A DNA stretch of 5,141 bases from assembly GCA_003694325.1 (NCBI GenBank), contig RFKJ01000497.1, positions 1-5,141 on the forward strand. Reading direction: 5' to 3'. Below the pieces are notes generated by a model. The model ran no database searches, had not been told where the DNA came from, and saw only the letters and a program-made list of their open reading frames with translations. Position numbers and translations under genes: made by a program. Positions 1 through 4,783 of the stretch are shown in pieces. Positions within the stretch are counted from its first letter, which is position 1. Every line of letters starts with the position of its first letter. The stretch comes from Deltaproteobacteria bacterium. GTDB lineage: Bacteria > Myxococcota_A > UBA796 > UBA2385.

Positions 1-672
1 GCCCGGGCCAGGCAGGCCGCCCAGGAGGCCATCGCCCCGGCCCGCCCCCCGGCGCGCCCCGATCGCGAGGTCGAGGCCTGGCGGATCCTCGCCGCCATCG
101 CCGCCGCCGACGGCTCCGAGACCGACATCGCCGATGCTCTGGAGGCCGCCATCGTCCGGTTGCGACGGGTGGGAGAGCGGGCTGCGACGGGGCAGCTCCT
201 GGCCATCCTCGGGCGGTTGCGCCGCGATGCCGGCGACCTCCGCGCCGCCGAGCAGGCCTGGCGCGAAGCCCTGGCACTGGCGGCCACCGGGCGCGAGCCC
301 TTCACCCGCGAAACCCGCCTCGGCCTGGCGGTGATCGCCGCCCTGGACGCCGACGAGCGACGGATCCGGGCGCTGGCCGGCGGCCGGGGCGAGGCGGCCA
401 CCGACGCCGAGGATCGGGCCTGGCGGCTGCTCGACCTGCTCGCCCGGGTGCTCCAGGGAGGCACGCTCGACGACGATCCCACTCCGCTGCTGGTGGCCGC
501 CGTCGCCGACGGCACCGACGCCCAGGTCCTCGTCGAGCTGCTCATCGAGGCCCTGTCCGTCCACCACCCCGACGCCGCCATGGCGGCCCGCCACGCCCTC
601 GACACCCGCCTCTCCGGCGACCCGCGGGCCCGCGAGCGCCTCGCCCGGATCCGGGGGCGGATCCGATCGTGA
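1..672 (+). CDS. C-terminal part of a TPR-like helical repeat protein (5' end outside window)
   Basis: The frame is open from the first base and ends at TGA 670-672, giving 223 visible residues with no start in the window. The protein is Ala/Leu/Arg-rich and appears all-helical. Visible residues about 64-97 fit one tetratricopeptide (TPR) repeat: G71, A83, W87 and A90 fall at consensus positions 8, 20, 24 and 27, around a GDLRAAEQAWREAL stretch. Flanking segments (about 23-57, 103-128, 136-152, 160-205) look like further degenerate helix pairs. TPR-type repeats normally form protein-binding solenoids. Neither the partner nor any N-terminal catalytic or sensor domain can be seen. The tail is strongly basic (RERLARIRGRIRS). 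A TTG at 160 is in frame, but coding character extends upstream of it, so it is unlikely to be the start. The gene converges on lpxD with 15 bases between stop codons. The assignment as a real gene is firm; the function is unknown. Confidence 0.8.
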   Translation, partial: ARARQAAQEAIAPARPPARPDREVEAWRILAAIAAADGSETDIADALEAAIVRLRRVGERAATGQLLAILGRLRRDAGDLRAAEQAWREALALAATGREPFTRETRLGLAVIAALDADERRIRALAGGRGEAATDAEDRAWRLLDLLARVLQGGTLDDDPTPLLVAAVADGTDAQVLVELLIEALSVHHPDAAMAARHALDTRLSGDPRARERLARIRGRIRS

Positions 673-680
673 GCCCCCGG
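651..680. terminator. GC-rich inverted repeat at a convergent gene junction, possible bidirectional terminator
   Basis: CCGGGGGC at 651-658 is the exact reverse complement of GCCCCCGG at 673-680. The 8-bp all-G/C stem has a 14-base loop and spans the TGA stop (670-672) of the plus-strand gene. It ends 7 bases before the lpxD stop codon, which arrives on the other strand. There is no T-tract on either side, so it does not match a classic Rho-independent terminator. A stem alone at a convergent junction may still terminate or protect both mRNA 3' ends. Stems of this size can also occur by chance at this GC content. Confidence 0.4.
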
Positions 681-687
681 GGCGGCC

Positions 688-1668
688 CTACTCCTGGCGC
701 TCCAGCCGCCGCACCCGGGCCACGACCTCGGGCAGCCGGGGCAGCACCGCCATCACCCGCATGGCCAGCCGCACCGGCATGGCTGGGGAGCCCAGCACCG
801 ACTCGCCCGGGGGCACGTCGCGGTGGACCCCCGCCTGGGCGCCCACCCGGGCGCCGGCCCCGACCCGGCGATGGTCGACGATCCCCGCCTGCCCGGCCAG
901 CACCGCGCCGTCGCCGATGGTGACGCTGCCGGCGAGCCCCGCCTGCCCGGCCAGCACCGCGTGGCGACCGATGCGGCAGTTGTGGCCCACCATCACCAGG
1001 GCGTCCAGCTTGCTGCCATCGCCGATCTCGGTGGCCTCGAGGAAGGCCCGGTCCACCACGGTGTTGGGGCCGATCTCGACGTCGTCGCCGACGATGACCC
1101 GCCCGACCTGGGGCACCTTGACCAGTCCATCGGCCCCGGGCTCGTAGCTGAAACCGTCCGCGCCCAGCACCGCACCGGCGTGGATCCGGCAGCGCCGCCC
1201 CACTTCGGTCCCCGGGTAGAGGACGACGTGGGGAAACAGCACGCTGTCCGCTCCGACGACGCAGCCGGCTCCGACCCAGGCGCCGGCATGGACCACCACC
1301 CCCGCCGACAGGCGGGCGGTGGGGTGGACGCAGGCGGTGGGGTGGACCTTGGCGTCCACCCAGGTCGCCGGCCCGTCATCGCTGTCTCGGCCCCCGCGCG
1401 GCCGCTCGACGAGCCCATCCGTCTCGGGGAACAGGTGGCGGAGCAGGCGGATGAAGGCCAGCTTGGGGTGGTCGACGACCACGCAGCTTCGCCCCGGAAC
1501 CGGCTGGCGCACCAGCAGCACGCCGGCCCGACAGTCGTCCGGCACCTGGCCGGTGGCGTAGGCGACCTCGTGCGGCCCGGCCCCCTCCAGCGGCCCCACC
1601 CCCGAGACGCTGCGATCGGCGCCATGCAGGGTGCCGCCCACCAGGCGGGCCAGCTCGGCGGCGGTCAC
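688..1668 (-). CDS. lpxD: UDP-3-O-(3-hydroxyacyl)glucosamine N-acyltransferase LpxD
   Basis: LpxD transfers a 3-hydroxyacyl chain from acyl carrier protein to the 2-amino group of UDP-3-O-acyl-glucosamine, a cytoplasmic step of lipid A synthesis. The protein has 326 residues (E. coli: 341). The N-terminal domain (about 1-100) begins TAAELARLVGGTLHG and carries VDHPKLAFIRLL, matching the LpxD VVxNPYLAFA region. Residues about 103-285 are left-handed beta-helix hexapeptide repeats, including GADGFSYEPG (169-178), PQVGRVIVGDDVEIG (186-200) and the LDALVMVGHNC segment. H229 in VGHN aligns with the E. coli catalytic His239, and H266 aligns with His276 with the same 37-residue spacing. The C-terminal helix ends RVRRLERQE, like the E. 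coli acyl-carrier-protein-contacting helix. The start is GTG 1668-1666, whose GTGA overlaps the asnS stop. It has no good Shine-Dalgarno, so translation probably depends on coupling. The N-terminal substrate loop lacks the usual NPKY motif. The usual neighbours (bamA, skp, fabZ, lpxA) are absent. Confidence 0.95.
   Translation of the reverse strand: MTAAELARLVGGTLHGADRSVSGVGPLEGAGPHEVAYATGQVPDDCRAGVLLVRQPVPGRSCVVVDHPKLAFIRLLRHLFPETDGLVERPRGGRDSDDGPATWVDAKVHPTACVHPTARLSAGVVVHAGAWVGAGCVVGADSVLFPHVVLYPGTEVGRRCRIHAGAVLGADGFSYEPGADGLVKVPQVGRVIVGDDVEIGPNTVVDRAFLEATEIGDGSKLDALVMVGHNCRIGRHAVLAGQAGLAGSVTIGDGAVLAGQAGIVDHRRVGAGARVGAQAGVHRDVPPGESVLGSPAMPVRLAMRVMAVLPRLPEVVARVRRLERQE
883..961 (-). repeat. 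25-bp exact direct repeat within lpxD (duplicated beta-helix coil segment)
   Basis: Positions 883-907 and 937-961 are identical over 25 bases and are offset by 54 bases, exactly 18 codons. Both encode AVLAGQAG (residues about 237-244 and 255-262 of LpxD). Eighteen residues is one full turn (three hexapeptides) of the left-handed beta-helix, so the copies stack on the same face, next to the catalytic H229 coil. The bases directly outside both copies differ. Confidence 0.75.
1665..1668 (-). other. GTGA start/stop overlap coupling asnS to lpxD
   Basis: On the minus strand the four bases GTGA hold both the GTG start of lpxD (1668-1666) and the TGA stop of asnS (1667-1665). The bases before the GTG (CGGCTCACGCC) contain no recognisable Shine-Dalgarno. 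Ribosomes finishing asnS would therefore be the likely source of lpxD initiation (termination-reinitiation). The overlap is seen directly; the coupling is inferred. Confidence 0.75.
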
Positions 1669-2987
1669 GGCGTGAGCCGGTCGATGGTGCGCGGGAAGGG
1701 GATCGTCTCGCGGATGTGGGGGATCCCGCAGATCCAGGCCACGAATCGCTCCAGCCCCATCCCGAAGCCGCCGTGGGGAACGGTCCCGTAGCGCCGCAGG
1801 TCCAGGAACCACTCGAAGTACTCCTGGGGCAGGCGGTGCTCGGCGATCTTGCGGATGAGCACGTCGAGATCGTCTTCGCGGGCCCCCCCGCCGATGATCT
1901 CGCCGTACCCCTCGGGCGCCAGCACGTCCACCCCGAGCACCCGGGCGGGGTTGGCCGGGTCCTCCTTCATGTAGAAGGCCTTCACCGCCGTCGGGTACCG
2001 GTGGACCATCACCGGCCGGTCGTACTCCTGGGTGAGGCGGGTCTCGTGGGGGGACCCGAAGTCGTCCTCGGGCTCGACCGGCACGCCCAGCCCGGCGAGC
2101 TGGGCGCAGGCTTCGTCGTAGGTGATGCGGGGGAAGGGCTTGACGATGTTCTCCAGGCGCGAGACGTCCCGCTCGAGGGTCTCGAGGTGGCGACGTCCCT
2201 TGTCCACGACGAAGGCGACGATCTCCACCAGGAAGTCCTCGGCGATGTCCATGATGTCGTCGAGGTCGGCGAAGGCGATCTCGGGCTCGACCATCCAGAA
2301 CTCGGTCAGGTGGCGGCGGGTCCCGCTCTTCTCGGCCCGGAAGGTCGGTCCGAAGCAGTAGGTCCGGCCGAAGGCCATGGCGCCGGCCTCCTGGTAGAGC
2401 TGCCCCGACTGGGTGAGGTAGGCCGGGCGACCGAAGTACTCGGTCTCGAACAGGGTCGAGGTCCCCTCGCAGGCGTTGGGGGTGAAGATCGGCGAGTCGA
2501 ACAGCACGTAGCCGCGGCTGTCGAAGTAGTGGCGGATCGCCTGCACCGAGAGGTGACGCAGGCGCAGGATGGCCTGCTGGCGACGGCTGCGCACCCACAG
2601 GTGGCGGTGATCGTGGAGGAAGGCCGGCCCGTGCTCCTTGGGGGCGATGGGGTAGCCCTTGGCGTCCTGGATGACGTGGAACCGGCTGATCTTGAGCTCG
2701 TAGCCGCCCGGGGCCCGGTCGTCGGCCCGCACCTCGCCGACGACGACCAGCGACGACTCCTGCCCGAGGTGGGTCAGCACGTCGAAAGCCTCCGCGCCCA
2801 GCGCCTTCTTGAAGGCCACGCACTGGATGATGCCGGTGCCGTCGCGAAGCTGGGGGAAGGCGATCTTCCCGGAGCTTCGAAGGTTGTAGAGCCAGCCCCG
2901 CAGGGTGACCTCCTGGCCGACGTGGTCCCCGATGCTGGCGATGGTGGCGAGCGGCGGCTGGTCGGCCGCGATGCGCTGGAGGGTCAT
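1665..2987 (-). CDS. asnS: Asparaginyl-tRNA synthetase (class II)
   Basis: AsnRS attaches asparagine to tRNA-Asn using ATP, in the cytoplasm. The protein has 440 residues, normal for bacterial AsnRS (about 430-466). Residues about 20-105 form the OB-fold anticodon-binding domain (GWLYNLRSSGKIAFPQLRDG, 31-50). The class II catalytic core follows: motif 1 around 150-170, a TQSGQLYQEAGAMAFG segment (192-207), motif 2 at about 212-236 (FGPTFRAEKSGTRRHL, then EFWMVEPE) and motif 3 at about 406-420 (GGFGMGLERFVAW). PKEHGPAFLHDHRHLW and APEGYGEIIGG also match the Bacillus-type AsnRS closely, and AspRS-specific insertions are absent. The start is ATG 2987-2985, preceded by AGGGAG (minus strand, 2998-2993) with 5-base spacing. 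Extension upstream to 3395 would run into the OmpA-like gene and has no family similarity. It overlaps lpxD by 4 bases. Its presence implies direct Asn-tRNA charging, whether or not a GatCAB route also exists. Confidence 0.97.
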   Translation of the reverse strand: MTLQRIAADQPPLATIASIGDHVGQEVTLRGWLYNLRSSGKIAFPQLRDGTGIIQCVAFKKALGAEAFDVLTHLGQESSLVVVGEVRADDRAPGGYELKISRFHVIQDAKGYPIAPKEHGPAFLHDHRHLWVRSRRQQAILRLRHLSVQAIRHYFDSRGYVLFDSPIFTPNACEGTSTLFETEYFGRPAYLTQSGQLYQEAGAMAFGRTYCFGPTFRAEKSGTRRHLTEFWMVEPEIAFADLDDIMDIAEDFLVEIVAFVVDKGRRHLETLERDVSRLENIVKPFPRITYDEACAQLAGLGVPVEPEDDFGSPHETRLTQEYDRPVMVHRYPTAVKAFYMKEDPANPARVLGVDVLAPEGYGEIIGGGAREDDLDVLIRKIAEHRLPQEYFEWFLDLRRYGTVPHGGFGMGLERFVAWICGIPHIRETIPFPRTIDRLTP

Positions 2988-3094
2988 GCTGGCTCCCTGT
3001 GGCCCGTGGAGTGGAGAGGCGGCACGCGCCGGCGCCCGGACTTCCCGTGCCCGCCCCCTGTACTCGCCACGACCCGCCACGTCGAGACGGGCCC

Positions 3095-3126
3095 GGCGAC
3101 GGCTACCGATCGGAGGGGCCGTCGCC
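3095..3126 (-). terminator. GC stem-loop over the stop codon of the OmpA-like gene, possible terminator or attenuator
   Basis: GGCGACGGC at 3095-3103 is the exact reverse complement of GCCGTCGCC at 3118-3126, a 9-bp stem with a 14-base loop. The stop codon TAG (3105-3103) lies at the loop/stem border. The loop contains the perfect 8-base palindrome CCGATCGG (3106-3113). No U-tract follows on the minus-strand transcript, so classic intrinsic termination is not supported. It may shield the 3' end of the two-gene DUF4398/OmpA message or reduce readthrough into asnS. Confidence 0.35.
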
Positions 3127-4083
3127 CTGCGGCTGCAGGATGTGGAACTCGACCCGCCGGTTGTGGGCCCGGCCCTCCTCGGTCCGGTTGGTGTCGATGG
3201 GCTGGCTCTCGCCGAACCCGACGGCGATGAGCCGGTCCCGCGGCACCCCCTTGGACACGAGGTACTCGAGCACCGCCCGGGCCCGTTCCTGCGACAGGCG
3301 CAGGTTGGTCTCCTCGTCGCCGACGTTGTCGGTGTGGCCCTCGATCCGGACGAGGATGTCGGGGTTGTCGAGGATGACCATCGCGACCTCGTCAAGGACG
3401 GGGAAGCTGTCGGGCAGGATCGTCGCCCGGTTCAGCTCGAAGTGGATCTTTTCGAGGATCTCGATCTGCTTCTGCTTGACGACGACCCGGGTCGGCGGGG
3501 TGTCCGGGCAGCCGTCCTCGTCCCGGTAGCCGTTGACCACCTCGGCCTGCAGCGGGCAGCGATCGAGGGCATCGCCCACCCCGTCGCCGTCGTTGTCTTC
3601 GTCCGGGCAGCCGTCGGTGTCCTTGAAGCTGTCGAGGTCCTCGGGCGCGGCCGGGCAGGCATCGACGTCGTCCTCGAGTCCGTCCCCGTCGCTGTCGACG
3701 TCGGGGCAGCCGTCCTCGTCCCGGTCGCCGTCCAGGTCCTCGGGCTGGGCCGGGCAGGCGTCGAGATCGTCGGTGATGCCGTCACCGTCGGGGTCACCGG
3801 GCGCGCATCCGGCCGTCGTGGCGGAGGCCTCCGCGACATGGGCCAGCGCGAGATCGAGGTGATCCCGAGCCCGGTTTCCATCGCCCTGCAACAGCTCCAC
3901 CTCGGCGAATTCCTGGTGGGCCTGGGCCAGCGCCCAGGCCTGGGGCGCGCACCGCTCCACGTAGCGGTTGGCCCGCAGCCGCTCGATCTCCGCCGCCAGC
4001 CTGTCGCGGTCCTCGTCGAGGTGGCGGGCCGGAGCGCAAGCCAGGGCGACCATCGCCAGGATCGCGGCGAGGCCGGCGTTCAC
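3103..4083 (-). CDS. Envelope protein: DUF4398-like helical region, three TSP3 repeats, C-terminal OmpA peptidoglycan-binding domain
   Basis: This 326-residue protein probably anchors the outer membrane to peptidoglycan. Residues 1-16 are a short hydrophobic export signal ending ALAC, with Cys16 a possible lipidation site. The lipobox is poor and the n-region has no basic residue. Residues about 22-92 are helical and resemble DUF4398 (CAPQAWALAQAHQEFAEVEL, then GNRARDHLDLALAH). Residues 97-195 are three exact 33-residue thrombospondin type 3-like repeats with DxDxDG calcium-binding loops, DxCP and GCPD motifs. Residues about 205-316 are an OmpA C-terminal domain (IHFELNRATILP, IEGHTDNVGD, LSQERARAVLEYL, VGFGESQP, NRRVEF). 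D252 and R267 align with E. coli OmpA Asp271 and Arg286, which bind diaminopimelate in peptidoglycan, with the same 15-residue spacing. The GTG start overlaps the upstream stop and has AGGAGG 7 bases before it. No beta-barrel is present, so this is Pal-like rather than a porin. Confidence 0.93.
   Translation of the reverse strand: MNAGLAAILAMVALACAPARHLDEDRDRLAAEIERLRANRYVERCAPQAWALAQAHQEFAEVELLQGDGNRARDHLDLALAHVAEASATTAGCAPGDPDGDGITDDLDACPAQPEDLDGDRDEDGCPDVDSDGDGLEDDVDACPAAPEDLDSFKDTDGCPDEDNDGDGVGDALDRCPLQAEVVNGYRDEDGCPDTPPTRVVVKQKQIEILEKIHFELNRATILPDSFPVLDEVAMVILDNPDILVRIEGHTDNVGDEETNLRLSQERARAVLEYLVSKGVPRDRLIAVGFGESQPIDTNRTEEGRAHNRRVEFHILQPQGDGPSDR
3499..3795 (-). repeat. Three tandem 99-bp (33-codon) TSP3 repeats in the OmpA-like gene
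   Basis: DACP/DRCP motifs at residues 108, 141 and 174, and GCPD motifs at 125, 158 and 191, recur every 33 residues exactly (99 bp). Each unit begins with a DxDxDG loop and has two cysteines. At DNA level a 22-base segment at 3506-3527 is repeated exactly at 3704-3725 (198 bases apart), and a shorter match lies at 3605. Repeats of this kind bind calcium and act as a stiff linker between the helical part and the OmpA domain. The constant length suggests growth by duplication of whole units. Confidence 0.85.
4080..4083 (-). other. GTGA start/stop overlap coupling the DUF4398-like lipoprotein gene to the OmpA-like gene
   Basis: GTGA on the minus strand contains the GTG start of the OmpA-like gene (4083-4081) and the TGA stop of the lipoprotein gene (4082-4080). 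It has the same geometry as the asnS-lpxD junction. Here, unlike there, a strong Shine-Dalgarno precedes it. Confidence 0.8.
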
Positions 4084-4559
4084 GGGGTGTCCTCCTCGAA
4101 GATGTCCTCGTCCAGCTTGTCGTCCTGCAGGACGCTGTCGCTGTCTTCGCCGTCCTTGCCGTCGTCCTCGATCAGATCCAGCAGCTCGCTGTCATCGGTG
4201 GGCGGCGGCTGCTCGGCGTCGGAGGGGGCCGGTTGTGGGGCGACCTCCTCGGGCACGACGTTCCCCCCGGCGCCGGCGACGTCAGCCTCCTGCCGGGCGA
4301 TGCGTTCGGCCTCCAGGGCGTGGGCCCGCGCTTCGGCGGCCAGGCGGTCGGCATCCTGGTACTGGCTGCCCGCCCACTCCTCCCGGGCCTTGTCGAGACA
4401 GGCCTGGGCCAGCGTCAGCTCGTAGGGCGCCGTCTGCTCGGCCCCCGACTCCCGCGCATCGCGCAGCACCTGCTCGGCCGCCACGATGGCGGCGGTCGTC
4501 TTCACGGCGCAGCCGGGCAGCAGCAACGCGAACAGCACGACAGCGGGCCGCTTGTCCAT
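4080..4559 (-). CDS. Small DUF4398-like lipoprotein with a highly acidic tail
   Basis: This 159-residue protein is probably exported and lipid-anchored. Basic K3 R4 precede a hydrophobic stretch (VVLFALLL) ending LPGC, which places the modified cysteine at C17. Proline at -2 is unusual in a lipobox. The next residue is Ala, not Asp, which by the usual sorting rule favours the outer membrane. Residues about 22-92 are predicted helical and Ala/Glu-rich (APYELTLAQACLDKAREEW, then DADRLAAEARAHALEAERIA), resembling DUF4398, the same type of region seen in the next gene. Residues 97-121 are a Pro/Ala/Val-rich linker. Residues 121-159 carry 19 Asp/Glu against 2 Lys, a likely disordered acidic tail. 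The start is ATG 4559-4557 with GAGGA (4569-4565) 5 bases upstream. Extension to 4772 gives Arg/Gly-rich non-family sequence with no export signal at its N-terminus. The molecular role is unknown; the coupled gene suggests a cell-envelope complex. Confidence 0.85.
   Translation of the reverse strand: MDKRPAVVLFALLLPGCAVKTTAAIVAAEQVLRDARESGAEQTAPYELTLAQACLDKAREEWAGSQYQDADRLAAEARAHALEAERIARQEADVAGAGGNVVPEEVAPQPAPSDAEQPPPTDDSELLDLIEDDGKDGEDSDSVLQDDKLDEDIFEEDTP
4091..4096 (-). promoter_or_regulatory. Shine-Dalgarno AGGAGG that fixes the GTG start of the OmpA-like gene
   Basis: A perfect AGGAGG lies on the minus strand 7 bases before GTG 4083. It sits inside the codons for the final Glu-Glu-Asp of the upstream lipoprotein. 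This selects GTG 4083 over the in-frame ATG at codon 11, which would remove most of the export signal. Confidence 0.75.
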
Positions 4560-4581
4560 TCGGGTCCTCGGCGTCGGCGAG

Positions 4582-4596
4582 CCGCCAGGCTGGCGG
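4582..4596. promoter_or_regulatory. 15-bp palindrome, operator-like, downstream of the predicted transcription start
   Basis: CCGCCAG at 4582-4588 and CTGGCGG at 4590-4596 are exact reverse complements around a single central base. On the minus strand this falls at about +3 to +17 of the predicted promoter (start point near 4599), between that start and the Shine-Dalgarno at 4569-4565. A dimeric repressor could bind there and block transcription. In RNA it could instead form a small hairpin in the leader. No known regulator consensus is recognised. Confidence 0.4.
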
Positions 4597-4605
4597 GGGA
4601 CCTGG

Positions 4606-4634
4606 ATTGAGCCACGCAGCCGGCAGGGTGTCAA
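4606..4634 (-). promoter_or_regulatory. Predicted sigma70-type promoter for the minus-strand gene set
   Basis: On the minus strand a perfect -35 box TTGACA (4634-4629) is followed after exactly 17 bases by CTCAAT (4611-4606), which matches the last three bases of TATAAT. The start point would be near 4599, giving a leader of about 40 bases before ATG 4559. A full TTGACA is rare in sequence of this base composition, and the position is suitable. The -10 is weak, which would leave room for regulation. Confidence 0.5.
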
Positions 4635-4661
4635 GGCAGCCGCCGACGGCCGGCCACCTGC

Positions 4662-4691
4662 GCACCGGGTACCCCGCCGGCGTACCGGTGC
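4662..4691. repeat. Inverted repeat in the divergent intergenic region
   Basis: GCACCGGGTAC (4662-4672) and GTACCGGTGC (4682-4691) form a 10-bp stem with one bulged G and a 9-base loop (4673-4681). It lies upstream of both divergent genes, about 90 bases before the plus-strand start. It could be a protein-binding site, a leader hairpin of the plus-strand gene, or a separator between divergent promoters. Smaller stems follow (CGTCGCC 4714-4720 with GGCGACG 4737-4743, and GCCCC/GGGGC within 4718-4730). Confidence 0.4.
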
Positions 4692-4749
4692 CCGATCCGG
4701 GCGCCCGTGGCGGCGTCGCCCCATCGGGGCTCGCCCGGCGACGACTTCC

Positions 4750-4765
4750 GTGGGATGATCCCCAC
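4750..4765. promoter_or_regulatory. Operator-like palindrome just before the Shine-Dalgarno of the plus-strand membrane protein gene
   Basis: GTGGGATGATCCCCAC reads as GTGGGAT, a central G, then ATCCC(C)AC, a palindrome with one extra C. It ends 5 bases before the AAGGGAG ribosome-binding site at 4771-4777. It includes a -10-like GATGAT (4754-4759), but no matching -35 is present 17 bases upstream. It may be a repressor site or part of a leader hairpin. The evidence is the symmetry and the position only. Confidence 0.3.
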
Positions 4766-4783
4766 CAGCCAAGGGAGCCCCGC

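Noticed and set aside
646..665. Two copies of the palindrome CGGATCCG 12 bases apart
   Set aside because: They lie in the coding sequence for an Arg/Ile-rich tail (RIRGRIRS), and codon use explains the repetition.
823..1791. Plus-strand open frame opposite lpxD
   Set aside because: It is a shadow of a well-supported LpxD and lacks any domain signature or ribosome-binding site.
688..2823. A 711-residue minus-strand frame that would make an N-terminally extended LpxD
   Set aside because: The part upstream of 1668 is Arg/Pro/Gly-rich out-of-frame reading of asnS. LpxD homology starts right at GTG 1668.
3057..3085. Possible asnS promoter TCGACG-N17-TACAGG on the minus strand
   Set aside because: Only 4 of 6 and 3 of 6 bases match the consensus. 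The spacing is right, but this is too weak to list as a feature. asnS may be read through from upstream.
1716..3230. Long plus-strand open frame opposite asnS (504 codons)
   Set aside because: It is a mirror frame produced by GC-rich codon bias of asnS. Its composition (His/Asp/Gly/Val-rich) matches antisense reading and no family is recognisable.
2988..3395. Upstream extension of asnS in frame to 3395
   Set aside because: It overlaps the OmpA-like gene, has no AsnRS similarity, and ATG 2987 has a good Shine-Dalgarno and the normal protein length.
2905..4425. Long plus-strand open frame opposite the OmpA-like gene (506 codons)
   Set aside because: It is antisense to a clear OmpA/TSP3 protein. 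Its repeated Val/Asp/Leu blocks are the reverse of the TSP3 repeats.
4731..4759. Possible plus-strand promoter with -10 GATGAT
   Set aside because: The -10 matches 4 of 6, but the bases 17 upstream (TCGCCC) do not resemble a -35, and the start point would leave almost no leader before the Shine-Dalgarno.
4560..4772. Extension of the small lipoprotein to a start at 4772
   Set aside because: The added residues are Arg/Gly/Pro-rich and would place the export signal internally. They would also run over the predicted promoter. ATG 4559 has its own Shine-Dalgarno and a K/R plus hydrophobic signal.
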